Origin: Galbula dea
Lineage: Eukaryota; Chordata; Aves; Piciformes; Galbulidae
Assembly: GCA_013399015.1 (NCBI GenBank)
Contig: VWZX01010538.1
Location: forward strand, 620,001 to 684,000
Direction: 5' to 3'
DNA length: 64,000 nt
This document shows positions 20,820-33,900 of the stretch, piece by piece. The notes under the pieces are model-generated. The model was not told where the DNA came from. It did not search any database and saw only the letters and a program-made list of their open reading frames with translations. Both the position numbers and the translations under genes were made by a program. How positions within the stretch are numbered: the first letter of the stretch is position 1; each line of letters begins with the position of its first letter.

Positions 20820-21829
20820 TTAAACAGGAATACGGGTGACATTTATATTACTGTATTTAGACCGTCAATAACTTAAAAATACAGCAAAATGTACATTATT
20901 TTTTACACGTTCCATTTGGTTTGTATTTGTTAGACATTCTCTTTGTGTCTAAAATAGCCAGGAGGGAACAGTGCAAAGAGACTGGCGGTGAGGCGAAATG
21001 CGTATCGCTGGGATGGGTCTGGCAGTAGAAAGCACAAACTGACAAACAGATGTGGCATGAGACCAACAGTGGCTAATCTACTCCTTACTGCAACCTGGGG
21101 AAAAGAACCCGGTATCTTACAAAAGTATAGTTAGAAATAGTAACCCTGAGGAACAAAAATAAAACAAAACAAAAACTCACATTATAAATAACTCAAATGG
21201 TTATTTACATTCACAACCCCAAGATAAACCCTTTTGGAGAACAAAGCCTATAAGCCCTAGTACTAAGTAAATATCAAGTCAAGTTCTCAGGTAGTTTTCA
21301 AAGGTACTAAAAATCAGAAGATTTTTTTCATACCTCCAGACTACAAAATCTGGTATACAAAATTATGTCCAATTATTTTAAGGCTAATATACACTTAATG
21401 CAGGAAGGTGGCATCTGAAACACAAATACCTCAAATGCTTAAAAAAACTCCATTAAATAAAGATTTATTCAGAAAACAACAACTAAGGGATTATTTCTCA
21501 AATAATTCCTTCCCAGAGCAAAATTTTGGACACCGTGTCTGCAGATATTTAAATAATGTTCAGCTGTTCCATGTACAATATGATTGAGTTGTTTTTTATT
21601 GTACAATCTCCTTTTTCACCATTTGCTTAGAATATACAAAATAGTATTTGATCCATTAAAAATACGTACAAAGAATTGTTTGCTGAAGACTCCCATGAAC
21701 AAAGCTGTCTACTGAATTTTTCCTCTACTCGGTCAAACAAAATTCCTAACTGATATCACTGTTTGCTTTGTAGAAATAGTGGCTAAGAAATACCTCTTGG
21801 TGTGATGAGATATTGTCGATTTAACAGGC
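20820..21829 (-). other. EXOC6: EXOC6 3' UTR (inferred)
   Basis: AT-rich sequence between the EXOC6 stop codon (21830-21832) and the CYP26C1 CpG island. Minus-strand AATAAA hexamers are at 21595-21600 and 21464-21469, about 235 and 365 nt past the stop. A longer UTR is possible. If it runs on, EXOC6 transcripts would end very close to the CYP26C1 promoter in the same direction. Confidence 0.5.
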
Positions 21830-21962
21830 CTATGTGTGCTGGGACATACCATTCACTAAACTCCTAAGTTGCTTTACAACAGTCTCTATTAGCTTCTGCT
21901 TGTCACGATCACTCTTCCTGAATGGAGCAAAAATGTTGTTCTTTTTGCTAGAGTCTTTCATT
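21830..21962 (-). CDS. EXOC6: EXOC6 terminal coding exon
   Basis: 133 nt: one base completing a lysine codon, then MKDSSKKNNIFAPF to NGMSQHT and stop TAG at 21830-21832, acceptor TTCTCCAG. It gives the basic C-terminal tail of Sec15A. Confidence 0.95.
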
Positions 21963-24900
21963 CTGGAGAATAAAAAAGCAAATGATCCAGACACGTTAGA
22001 AACATAGCTTGAAAAAGAAAAATATGACTACTTAAAGAGATTTACTTTTGTTCTGTTTTTGATCTTTCTGCTAGTAAAGAACTGAAAGATTACAAAACCC
22101 GTTATCTATGTGTTCTTCAATTAAACTCCTGCAATGTGGAACTCGTTTTAACCAATACTTCACAAATGACCAGTAAGGACTAAGCAAATATCACTTCGGC
22201 AGGAAACTGTCCCTCCCAACTGCGTTAGGAAAGAAGCAAACCGGCAACCCCGTTTGTATCGCTCTTTCCATGGTGAGTTCAGACTCGGCAAACAAACGTG
22301 TTTTGTTCACTATCAAATTACCTAATACCATTATTGCTGATCTGCTGTATCAATCGATTTAAAAACGAAATTCAGGAAATGAAATAAAGTAAAGCAATAA
22401 CATTTTGTAACAACAGAGGCAATACTTACCCTCTATGAACTCTGCAAAATACGTATTCATCAGGCAAGAAAGCAGAGAAAACACCGTTAGAAAATGCCCT
22501 TAAAACACAGTATATTTGGTAGCAGTTTTGTCGGTTGACAGACTGATGGCATCGTGCCCTTCCCCATTCTGCCCTCCCCAGCCCACTCGCCAGCCCAGCC
22601 GAACGCTCGCACCGGCTGTACAACACCGAAACCCCTGCGTTTCCCTTCCCGAAAGCGGCAATTCGGGCAGCGGCAGGCTGCTACCGGGGCTCCGGCACCG
22701 CCCGCGGCTTTCGGCACCGGGACAGCGACGAGCTGCCGCCTGTCTCTGGCCGCCGCAGCTCCCGTGAGGACGGTCCCGGTCCCGGCCCCGCAGCCGCCCC
22801 GTGGGTGTCGGGCGGGGAGCACTCGTCCCGCAGCCACACGCAGCCCCGCGCCCACAGCCCCGGTCTCCGCACTTACTTCTCCAGGAGCGTGAGGGCCGTG
22901 CTCGGGTTGACCCGCAGGTATTTGGAGGTGGCCTGCCCGTAGTCAGCCAGGTAGGTGGACCAGTCCCACACCATAAAGAGGTCCAGAAGCTAGTGGGGAG
23001 GGGAGAGGCGGATGAGGGAGCGCAGAGCTGCTCTGCCGGGAGGAGGTGCCCACCCGGACCCGGCCTGGCCGCAGCCCTTCACCGGCAGCCTAGCCGGTAG
23101 CCCCTTCACCTGCCCGTTTCATTCTTAAACGACTTCTCGCCACCCTCCATGCGCTGGGAGGTGGCTGTGCAGGGATGTGCCCTCGGAGGAGATGCTAATG
23201 GCTTCGCGCTTTGCTGTTTCGGGATCTTGCTTTACCGCGGGGAGCAAGAAGAGGATACTCGTGTCTGCTAGCAGTAATTAAAACCAGAGATTCAGGTAGT
23301 CTCAATTAAGTCAATTAAACAACCCCTGTATGCTCCATGGTGACTGATCCCTGTGACTCAGCCCCAAGTCCTGGCTTCTGACCCAAACAAACCCCAAACA
23401 CTTAAATGGGGGCACAAAAAGCCTTCAAGCATAGTCCTGCGTCTGGCTGTGGTTTCTAATCAGGCCTTTGACTCACGATCTCAGAGCTGCTGTTCAACAA
23501 AACAGCTCACTTTTACAAGAGGATCACATCCAGCAGCCTCACATCCAGCAGCCAGCACCCTTTCAGCCCTTAAAGCCTAATTCCCTGTCCGATGTCACCA
23601 GGCACAGGGCAGGCACTGCTGGGCGCCCTGCCCAGGCCAGGGCACAGGAGGTCCTGCTCACTCAGTGGAGCCTTTCCCATGGCTACCTGTGGGCCCCATT
23701 CCCATTGACGTCAATGGTGGGGCACCCCCAGCTTTCCCTGTGTCTGATGCCGGGCCTTGTCCTGCCGCTGAGGGCCAAAGCAAGCTTGCTCTCCAGCTGC
23801 CCTTTGCTAGCCAAACCTTGTTAAGACAAGCACGGGGAACCATTAACAACACTTTGACCCCACTCACAGTACCAGTGGCTGCTTGGCTGAGTTGGGTCCT
23901 TGGCATAACCTAGAGCCCCTGCTCGCCTGGAGGCCTTGCTACATTGGTACTGCTGGAAAGGTGGGGTGGTACAGGATTGCCTATAAAAAAAAATCCTAAG
24001 AAACATAATAGACTACTGCAAATCATACTGTTTTGCTGTTTGAAGTGAACAGGATTCTTTATTTAAATATTTCTTCTTCTAGGCCAGGCAAGAGCTGTTA
24101 CAGCCAGGGCACAAGAGCAGCAACTCTGGCTCCCGCAGGCATAGCTGTAGCAGGAACCTGCTCCTCTGACTTTTCAGACTATGCTAAGAGAGGTACAGCA
24201 CCTCCAAGAGCCTCGTCTAACTCAAACTTCTTAAGTTTGATAAAACTCCACAGGTCTCCAGTAATGGTTATCCCTCAAATCATAACACCAACTTAATTAC
24301 AAAATAAAAGCATGCACCCAGTCTTCACAGCTTCAAATTTATATGCCCCTTTTCACTACATTTTTCCACTTCCTAATCCCTTTATGTTATTTTAAAGTAT
24401 CTAATTTAAATTAATTACTTTCTAATGAATTTATCCTTCCATATTTGTAGAATGGTCTTTTATGAATATGCAGTAACATTACTTGGCTTCATAACGGACC
24501 TCTGACATGGTGCTCTGTTGTTCCAAAGTCCTCCAGGGATCATTACAAACCTCAGTGGCACCTAAATTTTACATTTAACTATCTCATATGGGTGAAAGGT
24601 GTATAAAAAGCAAAAAAGCCATTTCATTCTCTACTGACTACATATCCATGATAGCTGTCAAGGTCAAATGTAAATGGATCTTTCTCACAAAGCGCTTTCT
24701 CAGGTGGGCACCCTCAATTTTCCTGGTGAGCTGAAGAGAACATGCCTTTAGTCACTAAGCAAACAGACTTGGGAAAGCTCTGATAACTCAGGAATTAGTG
24801 GCATTTGTGAAACCCTTGGCCTCAGTTGCTGCTGTATGTTACTCATCACTTATTACCTGTGTTACAACAATCAGTAATGCCCAGTCTTCATATAGGCTGT

Positions 24901-27900
24901 ACAATATATTCAAAAGCATAATCAAAAAAGTGTAAAGAAAGGTCAAGCAGATGCACAACACAAGCTGGCAGGATAAGGCTGACAACCACAGGAACCCAAA
25001 CTATACAGTCTGGAGACTTCATGTTCCATCTCTCTTACAGAGAAGCAAACAGAATATATTAATAAGTTACTACTAATTACAATGCCACTTGTCATGGGCT
25101 CCACACAGGAGATGGTCCTTAAGAGAGAACCATGCCAGTGCTCCTGCAGCAGTTGTGTTCAGTAAATAAAAGGTGAAAGATTTAATGTCTTGTGGCTATT
25201 GTAACACTGAAATTGAGGATTCTAGGTAAATCCTAAAAAACTCTGAAGCTCTGTATGCTGCTAGAAACATGCAGCCCAAAGACATCGATGACTAATACAA
25301 TCACACTGCTGACAAGTTCAAAGATACGTTCCTGCCAATATCACATGAGCTATTTTCATACCACACTGCCAGTGATTGAATCAATCATCTGATTACGTCG
25401 TGGCTCTGGAACATCTTAGTGATAGCGATGCTGGGGTAAAGCCCACACCACATTTGTCACCTGACAAAACATAGGTAGATACGTGGGGCTCTAAACAGAT
25501 GATGGAGTCTGTTGCGTTTCAACATATGAGGTAAAACAATGTCCCCAAAGAATATTCTGTGCATCCCAAGATAGTCGTGGCTTTGAAAAGTGAGCAGCTG
25601 GAGAGAGTCTATCAGCACTGGGGATGTACCCAGAGCCTCTTCTCTGCTCCATACTTGGTCCAAGAGCTGCACACAACCAGCCTCATGCTAGTAAATCTCC
25701 TAAGCTAAAGCAGCTGTCATCATATATGGCAGTGTAATGGTTTGACCCAGGCTTTTCCTGGTAACCAGTTTGTAACCAGGGAAGTGATCATATTTACCCA
25801 GTATTCCACACGATTTTACGTAACTGGGGTATAAATACAGAGGGGGAGAGGCCCTCGTTCTCTTTTGCCTTCCGGTGGATCCGAGGACGCAGGTTCTCTG
25901 CTATCGGTCTCACCCGTGCAGAGGAGTCAAGCCTTGTAGGCCTTGAGAGGCAGCTGTTGCTGGCGTCGGTCAGTGCGACTCTGCTATCTTAAGGAGAGTA
26001 GTAAGATTCTGTTTTTTATTAGTTCTATCCTGGGTTTCGAGTGTACATACCTGTTTTAGTTTTCCTTTTCCCTTTTTTCCCTTTTTCCCCTTTCCCCTTC
26101 CCTTTTCCCCTTCCCTTGGGGGTTCCCTCTACTGTGTACATAGTATCTTAATTGTATATAACTGCTATATATATAAATATAAATACTTTTGATGTAGTTT
26201 GGGTTGTTTCGGGCTCTTCAGTTTCTCTCGTAGTTTTTTTTTCTTAAACTCAGAGAAGAAGGGAGGGGGAAGGATTTCACTGTGAGTTTGGGCATTTGGC
26301 AGGGAGCCAGGTCCAAACCATCACAGGCAGGTATCATGAAGGACCAGGGACATGCAATCAAATGACACATGCTACTCAATCATAGCTCCTTTCCCTCCTT
26401 CTGTGTGCACATTTGGGGGCTGCAGTGTGACAAATGTGCTCTGCTGCTGGAGTAAAAGCAACAGGGAGCTGCAGAACCTGTTGGAGACCAGACTGCTGCT
26501 GTGCATAATTATGCATTGTGCATTTTGTCCCTCTCACAGCTGCAGTTCTGCACTGTGGCATATTGCTGTATGTAATGCGCTTTGACAGCATGTACTGTAC
26601 CCTGTGGGTGGGCAAGAGCTGCCTGGTGTGCAGCTCTTTGGATCTGTGTCCTGGCCATTCATATCACCTGCATCTGACTTGGCACTTGGCAGATGTACAG
26701 TTGATGCAAGCACTTTGCGAGGGGAGTAGGTTGGCGAGCAGCCAGCAGCAGCAAAGACAGTCTAGCAGAAATGAGCTGCTGGTCCCAGGACCGTCACATG
26801 TATATGGGAAACGACTTCAATCCATCCGTACAAAACTTCCCTAGAGCACAACCCCAAATTTACATTTACACCTATAGCCGTGATGCAGAGGTATCGACCC
26901 TACAGTCTGCTTCAACTTTGGCTACTGTTACTTTCTGATTTACACTGCCTTTTGCTACAAAAATGTATACCTTATTTAAACAAAACATCTTAATGACTCT
27001 TCTTTGTATTGAAAGACCCCTATTAAAGTGAGACTGTCTTTGCCACAGGTATATAATCTGGAACATAATCTTATGCATTCAAAGATGCATAAGAATATTT
27101 GGGCTACTTCATATGATTTGAACATAGTCTTGGAAAGGCAAAACTGGTAATGAAGCACTGGCATACCTAATTCTTTGGTAGATTTTTCTTTTAGTAAAGA
27201 ATAAAGTTATCTTGAATTTATATATGAAGATCACTGAAAGTAAGGGAAGAACACAAAGATGCAAAAAGTCCACTTTTTAATTTATGCAAACAGCTACATA
27301 AAATTCATCATGAAAACTTGCCTAACCCTTCAACAGAGGAGAAAAAAGCGCCTTAATTTCTTCCATATATTTTTGCTATCTTTTCATTCACAATTGATGC
27401 ATCTTAAAATGATTATAATTTATAATGTGACAGGGACTAGGTGTGTGCAAACCATGAGGGAAGGGAACAGCCTTTTGTAACGTCACACAGTATTCAAGGC
27501 AAAGATTTAATGGAGATACTTTGTGGATTTGGCTTGACATGCTGACATGACTCATGCTGCAGAGATATAATATGTAGGATGTGTTAAGTTCCACCGAAAT
27601 AAAAGAAGGTTGTAAATACCTGCAGTTTTAAATACTGTGATTACTACTAATGTGGAAAAAGAAAAATTGTATCAAGGGCAAGTCTAATCATAAAAGTGTT
27701 GATTTTGCCAAAAAGAGTATCAGCAACAATTAAACCCCCAACATTTAGGGGATTTAAGTTGAGGTGAGCTCACCCCATGTGTTCTCAGTTGTGAAGCATG
27801 AGGTAAAGGAGATTTTGCTAGTTCTGCAAATTCTTACAGTGGATATTGGAATCAATCTACTAAAGGCCAAATTAAAGCAACATTTCCATACTACTATTTT

Positions 27901-30900
27901 ATCCACTAAACCTGTTGCTATCACTAAGAAAATGAGCTCTATTGTGTAGCAAAGAACAGTCCACACTGACATGCAGTGTAATAAGAGAAATAAGAGCATA
28001 AAGTAGGTCCTGGCAGTAACTATTTTCCTGTCTCAGAAATCAAAATCCACAGTGCAGCACATCACACTGGCACTGGTGGGTGTAACTCCTTCAAGGTTAG
28101 AATGTGCATTGTTTGCCTTGAAATTACAACAGGAAAAAACACTTATTTTGCGCATGCATCTTCTAAAAGTTAGCATGTATGGGAAATACTTCAGTCAGAC
28201 AGAAAGGTAATCTCTCCCACTACTGCCAGAGTCTGGAGGCAGTGCAGACTATTAGCTGTTCGGCAGCTGCTCAGGCCCACATAAGAAGCCACCCAAGGAT
28301 ACTCTTGTCAGAACCAGCTTACCACTATGCAAGAACAATGGCACTGTTGTGCACGTTCTTTATAGGATAACAGCCGTGAAAAATAAGGATAAGCTAAGAC
28401 AAGCATGCCATACCTGAGAATTTTATAATGAAGCAGAATACGCTTCCCTAAGAGCAAGGGAAGCCCTTCCGAGTAAGAGTAATTTGCAGACAAGTGTATG
28501 TAGCTGTGTAAGGAACAAGCTTTATCCTTTCTAGTATACCAGGTAGAGTGTACAATAGACTGTCCATTTACTTAAATTTACAAGATAGATAGGGTATATA
28601 CTTCTGCCTTGTTTAAAGAATTTACCTCTTCAAAAGGCGTGATAGAAGGAGAATCTTTATCCAACATTGGGAACCACCAGGACTGATAAGCAAAGCACAG
28701 CATGTTCCTTTTACTATATACGAAAGCGTTGCCTTCTCAAACCATAATATAGTTATACTTATACTTTGAACATTATAGATAACTTAAGCTACTGTTCTGC
28801 ACTTGCATTTTGAATGATGCCCTACAATATTTTGATTTCCTAATTTATTGTTCATGTCTATTTTATGAATGCCTTTTATGTTTAACATTAGCTCTTTCCA
28901 CTCAAAATCAACACCACTTTAAAAAAAATATGTTTATATATATATAAAAGGCTATAGTTATTTCATACACTATATAGGTAACAATGTTATTTTTAATTAG
29001 ACTTTTATTTTAAACACAACAATTTTATTGTAAAAGAGAAAACGATTTTTTGGTTAAAAGAGGTCCTTCTTTAAGTTCTTAATAGCTAATGGGTTTGGTT
29101 AACACAAAACATTACAATATTGATGCTATAGGGGGAAAAAAGTTCTTAAGATTTTAGGAACAGAATTCTGGTTTCAAATAGAGCACTTGCACCTATTCTT
29201 CAAAGTCAATACTGCTGCTTTTTCACAATATCTAGGTGATACGGCCATGTTTAGACAGAAATTACTGGTAATCATTGCTCAGTAAAGTTTCATCTTATAT
29301 TACCTAAAGTCCTGAGCAGCTCAGCTGTAGTTCTCTATTTAGGCCATCTTATAATTACGTGAGAATTTTGTGCACTGGGAACTGCCCGGCCCTTTCAATG
29401 CCATTTGAGCCTCTTGTCACATCCTCAAATATCATACAGATGCCCTTTCATCTTTACTTTTGGGCAACTGTCAGGAATAATCTTGGAAGAGAACACAACT
29501 TTGGCAACTAGCTATGCACAGAGTCAACACAGCATCAGAGACAGAAGGAGACGAGGGCTTTGCAAAAGGAAATGGGGGCATTGTCCATTAGACAACACCA
29601 ATTGTGTTGGTTATACAACAAAAAAACTAATTGTAAATTATCAAAGTAGCTTAGTACAAGTTGGAATGGTGCCTTTAACTCTTCTGAAGTAGCAAGAGTG
29701 TCAGCAAATAGTTTGATTATGCAATAGGCACCAGTGATTCAGGAGCTGTAGATGAAGAGTTGCATACTTGCTATCCCTGCTCACCTTTCTGTAAAGTCAA
29801 AGATTCAATCGAAAGAAAAGTAATTATTCTAATGTATCACTGTCAGTAATGTCCTTCTGGCCCACTCTCCTTACTCACAAGCTGAATATTTCCTATGCTA
29901 AACAGTTTATTAACCCCTGATCACCCAGTTATTTCTGGACCTGGTTGCATGTGTAATTACCTTTTGTCAGGTACAATTTGCCTGATAAACATGTCAGAAC
30001 ACTTGCTGCTTAGTCTGTTGAAACAGATAAATGCTGTCTTTCCACAGCCTTGAGGCATAATTAACAGGGAAAAAAAGGCAGTTATAAAAACACACAGAAG
30101 CTGATTCAGTGAGGCAGGAGTTCACAGCATGCAGGCCGCCAAGGCCCATTGCCTGGCCTGCTATGCTTGCCTGAGTGCTTATTGAGTTCCAGCCTGCTGT
30201 GGCAGGGCAACAGGGGCAGCCCTCAAAGACTGAGATTTAAAGTAAGTTTCTACATGAACTTCAAAAAAGAGCGGGATGACGCCTGTTCGAAAAAAAGAAA
30301 ACAAACAAACTGAAGCAGCAGATAACGATATTGGTAGAGTCTCTGTCATTGTTATGTGTTACATGCTCAAGAAGGCTCTCTGAGATGGGACCAGGAAGCA
30401 AACCAGAGGAAAAAAAAGAAAGCAGAGGAAAAAAAAAAAAAAAATCAGGAAAAGCAAAACGGGTAAGAAAGAAAAAAAACCGCTTTGTGGCATTCTTGGG
30501 CTCAGTTGCTTCTGATTTCTGCCCTGTAGTATTTGCAGGTTATGTACCCATGCACTACGGGAAGTGCAAAAAAAGAAATCCTTACCTGACCTCTGGATAA
30601 CCCAAACAGGAGATTAGCCCATTTCCAAGCAAAGCAGGTTGTCACACTGTTAGGCCAATTGCTTCTATTGACACTTTGCATAAACATCTTACACAGGGTG
30701 ATCAGAAAGGACTGTTATGCCATTAACGCTCTTTTTATTTTTTTATACCTAAGCCTTACAGAATAAAGGCCTTTCTGAGCAAGGGATAACAAAAGGGTCA
30801 AAAGGTCACAAACATTCTTTTAAGTAGGCAAAAATCGGGGAAGTTTAGATTCATTGAAAAGTACAAACTGGAACTTTTTTGCATCTTGCTACATTCCAGC

Positions 30901-33900
30901 ATGCTCAGCTTTTTTTAATTTCACTTCTAGCAATTTCATTAATCTACTTAATTGTGCATGTTTACTTTTACTTTTAAATAAGAAGATGCTAAAATCTTAA
31001 TTTCAGGAAATAGCAAGCTGTCTAATCTTCTTAGCTAATCAGTAATCTAAACAGATTTAGACATTACCATTAAAATCCTCATGAGGAATAGTGTGAAAAT
31101 ATATAGAATTTTCTTCTTGAAGTGGTATGACTCAACAGTCTCTCCCGTACAGTTTTCACCTATAATTTACACAGCATGTGGCTTGCACTGTGTACCGCAA
31201 AATGTTCTATATTTTCCTTTGTTTTGTTTTTGCTTTGATCAGAGATGGAAACAATCTCCCTTTAATAGTATAAAAGCCACCTGCTGGGCATCGCAGACTA
31301 CAGCTAATTGGTAAATTCTTTGAAATTTTGATATAATGGATTTTGACCCCTTTAATTAAAAAAATCCCAAAGCCTAGAATACTGGTGAACTCTTCTGGGA
31401 AATGAACAGTGCCAAGCATGTGCAACTGCAAGCTACACTCAATCTTTTCTTAGGAAAGAGTTCTGAATATTAAATATGAAATAACATTACAATTTTTTTC
31501 TTGAGAATGCGCAGTTTTTGACCTAGACAAAAAAGCCCCAAGACTGTTGTTAGCTATGAACCATTTAAGTCATTAAGCTACATGAATACTAAATATATTA
31601 CTATTTCAATTATTAGTACTTTTACTGGGGTTTGGAGCTAAAAAGCTCCAAAGATGAAAGGGACTTTTTGATTTTAAACACAGTAAACTCACATATACCA
31701 CTCACAAATACCCCATCCCTCAACATTTCCCAATCAAAGACCTCACACTGTACTTATACACACCTTGTATTCAGAAGAACAAGAGGGTTTGATGACCAAA
31801 GAGAAAGCCTGTCAAACAGAATCATTGTTGTTTCATAATTTCTGACATAACGTTAACCTTTCAGTGGAGCTATAATCTCATCAGTTTGTGAACTCCGAGG
31901 CACTGCTGTCTTCCTTTTGTTAAAACCCTTATTTATACTCTGCCCAGCATAATGGGGCCACGGTCTATGACTGGGACTCATAGGCACTGCAGTAACACAG
32001 CTACACAACGACTCTTTTTACTCTCTGCTTACGTATAATGCACAAGTACACATGAATATACATTACACAGGTATACACTTACTTCCAACGAATTAATAAA
32101 ACCTCCCTCCATGAAGATAACACCCCCATTAGTTCACTAAATGTTATCTCCCTGTTTATTAAAGTATGCACACCATGAAAGCACTTACTAGATTGGAACA
32201 AAACGTGAAGAATCAGAACTGGACAAAGACAAGTCTTGCTCACCCTAAACTTTTCCTGGTTGCAAAAGAACAACAGAAGTATTTAAAATAATAAAGTCCA
32301 CCTTACAAGGAAATAAGAGAGAGTTTGCTAACTGTAGAATAACATCGTATCAACCAAATGCAATTATCACTTAATCAGCAGGTGTTCATTACTGCTGACA
32401 AATATCTTGTTAGCCTGGTTAGCAAGTCTGCCTGCCACTTGCCAAAATATTTTGTTTTATTTACTCCTGGCGACTTACTTTGTGAATGTGGTGAATTTTA
32501 AAATCCCCCCTACTGATCACATAACTGGAATAACACACGTTGGTTTTGTATTTCAAAGTGTAAATTGATCTCTTGATCTGTGAATGTCTCCCTATAGTTT
32601 ATGCTACCCTTTTCCTGGATTGGTATAACAAATGCATTTTCTAAGTGATGTTATGGGGACTTAGGTATGCAATTCCCATTAGTGTCAATGGGGGTCGCAG
32701 GCTAAATTCCTAGGCAATGCTTTGAAAACTGAGCTCTGAATTTTCTAAGGATAGTTTCTGTTAGAAAGGCTGTGTCTTGCAGTATTTATGCCACCACATT
32801 AAAATGTGTATTTAAAAAAAAAAAGCACTATGCATTTAGAAATTGTCTAAATGTCTAAATTTGAGACATTTAAATGTTTACAGGAATTAAACAGTTTTGT
32901 ATTTAAGTGCTTCCATCTGTTTCAAATTTGTAAGTGAAAATCATATCTGTCACTATCTCAAACATTGGGATACAATCTTGAATACACTCATAAGTGTACA
33001 ATGTAAGAACTCAGAGATTGTGACAGCCAAACCACTGGCAATTATTGTTAAGCTAAGAGAAAACAGAACTAATCTGTATTCAAATAAATACTTTATAACC
33101 TAAAGTCTTCTAGAGGGCAGAATTTTCTCCTCAAATCTGGACCTTGAGGTACACTCTGAGAGGTGCCTGATCTTGTTATATTTACAAGCAAGCCCAAATA
33201 CATTTTTTATTCTTTGGCACTTCAAATGAACTTAGGCTTGCCTACAAAATAAATGCTTGCTGTTGAAGTCATGTGAAAGAGATAGTTGTTACTATAATCA
33301 GAGAAATACAATATATAATTTTTAAAAATCCCATTAAAACTTCAAGCGGCCCAAGACATAACATGTGAATAAAGTCACTGAAAAATAGTCACTGAGGCAA
33401 ATATAAATAGCTAGGCCCTATGTAATACACAATATAGCAACAAGTAATACCTCTTCAAAGAAGATTTGTTTAATTAAAGTGCAAACGTTTACTATGAAGT
33501 ATGTTGTTGCTAATCATTAAAGAATAAGCTGGACTAGTAGCAGAAGAACCATCTTTTGAGCCTAGAAACCGGGAAGAGTTTGTAAGACAGGAGCCTGGCA
33601 GACAGTCAGGCTCCAGAGAGCAAGGGCTCGGGCCAAATTGCTCCTGTCAAGCCCGTTAGCCCGTACATGAAGTCCCTTTAGACAAAGCATAAAACTATGT
33701 CAGTGGTAAAATCTGTGTGAATTAAAAATTGTGTATTATGCAATGGTCAGGTCATTCACCATTTTTGTTTGGTTTTGAGCTTCTGATGCAGAAGCGTACA
33801 CGCTCAAACAGCACGCAGAGGTGACAAGTGCAGTGTCCAAGACAGGACATTTGCCTCTGACCTGAATGAGACTGAAAATAAAATTTCAGTTGCAAAATTA

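Noticed and set aside
30331..30600. 89-codon lysine-rich open frame
   Set aside because: The lysine run comes from an A-rich simple-sequence stretch; no splice or promoter support.
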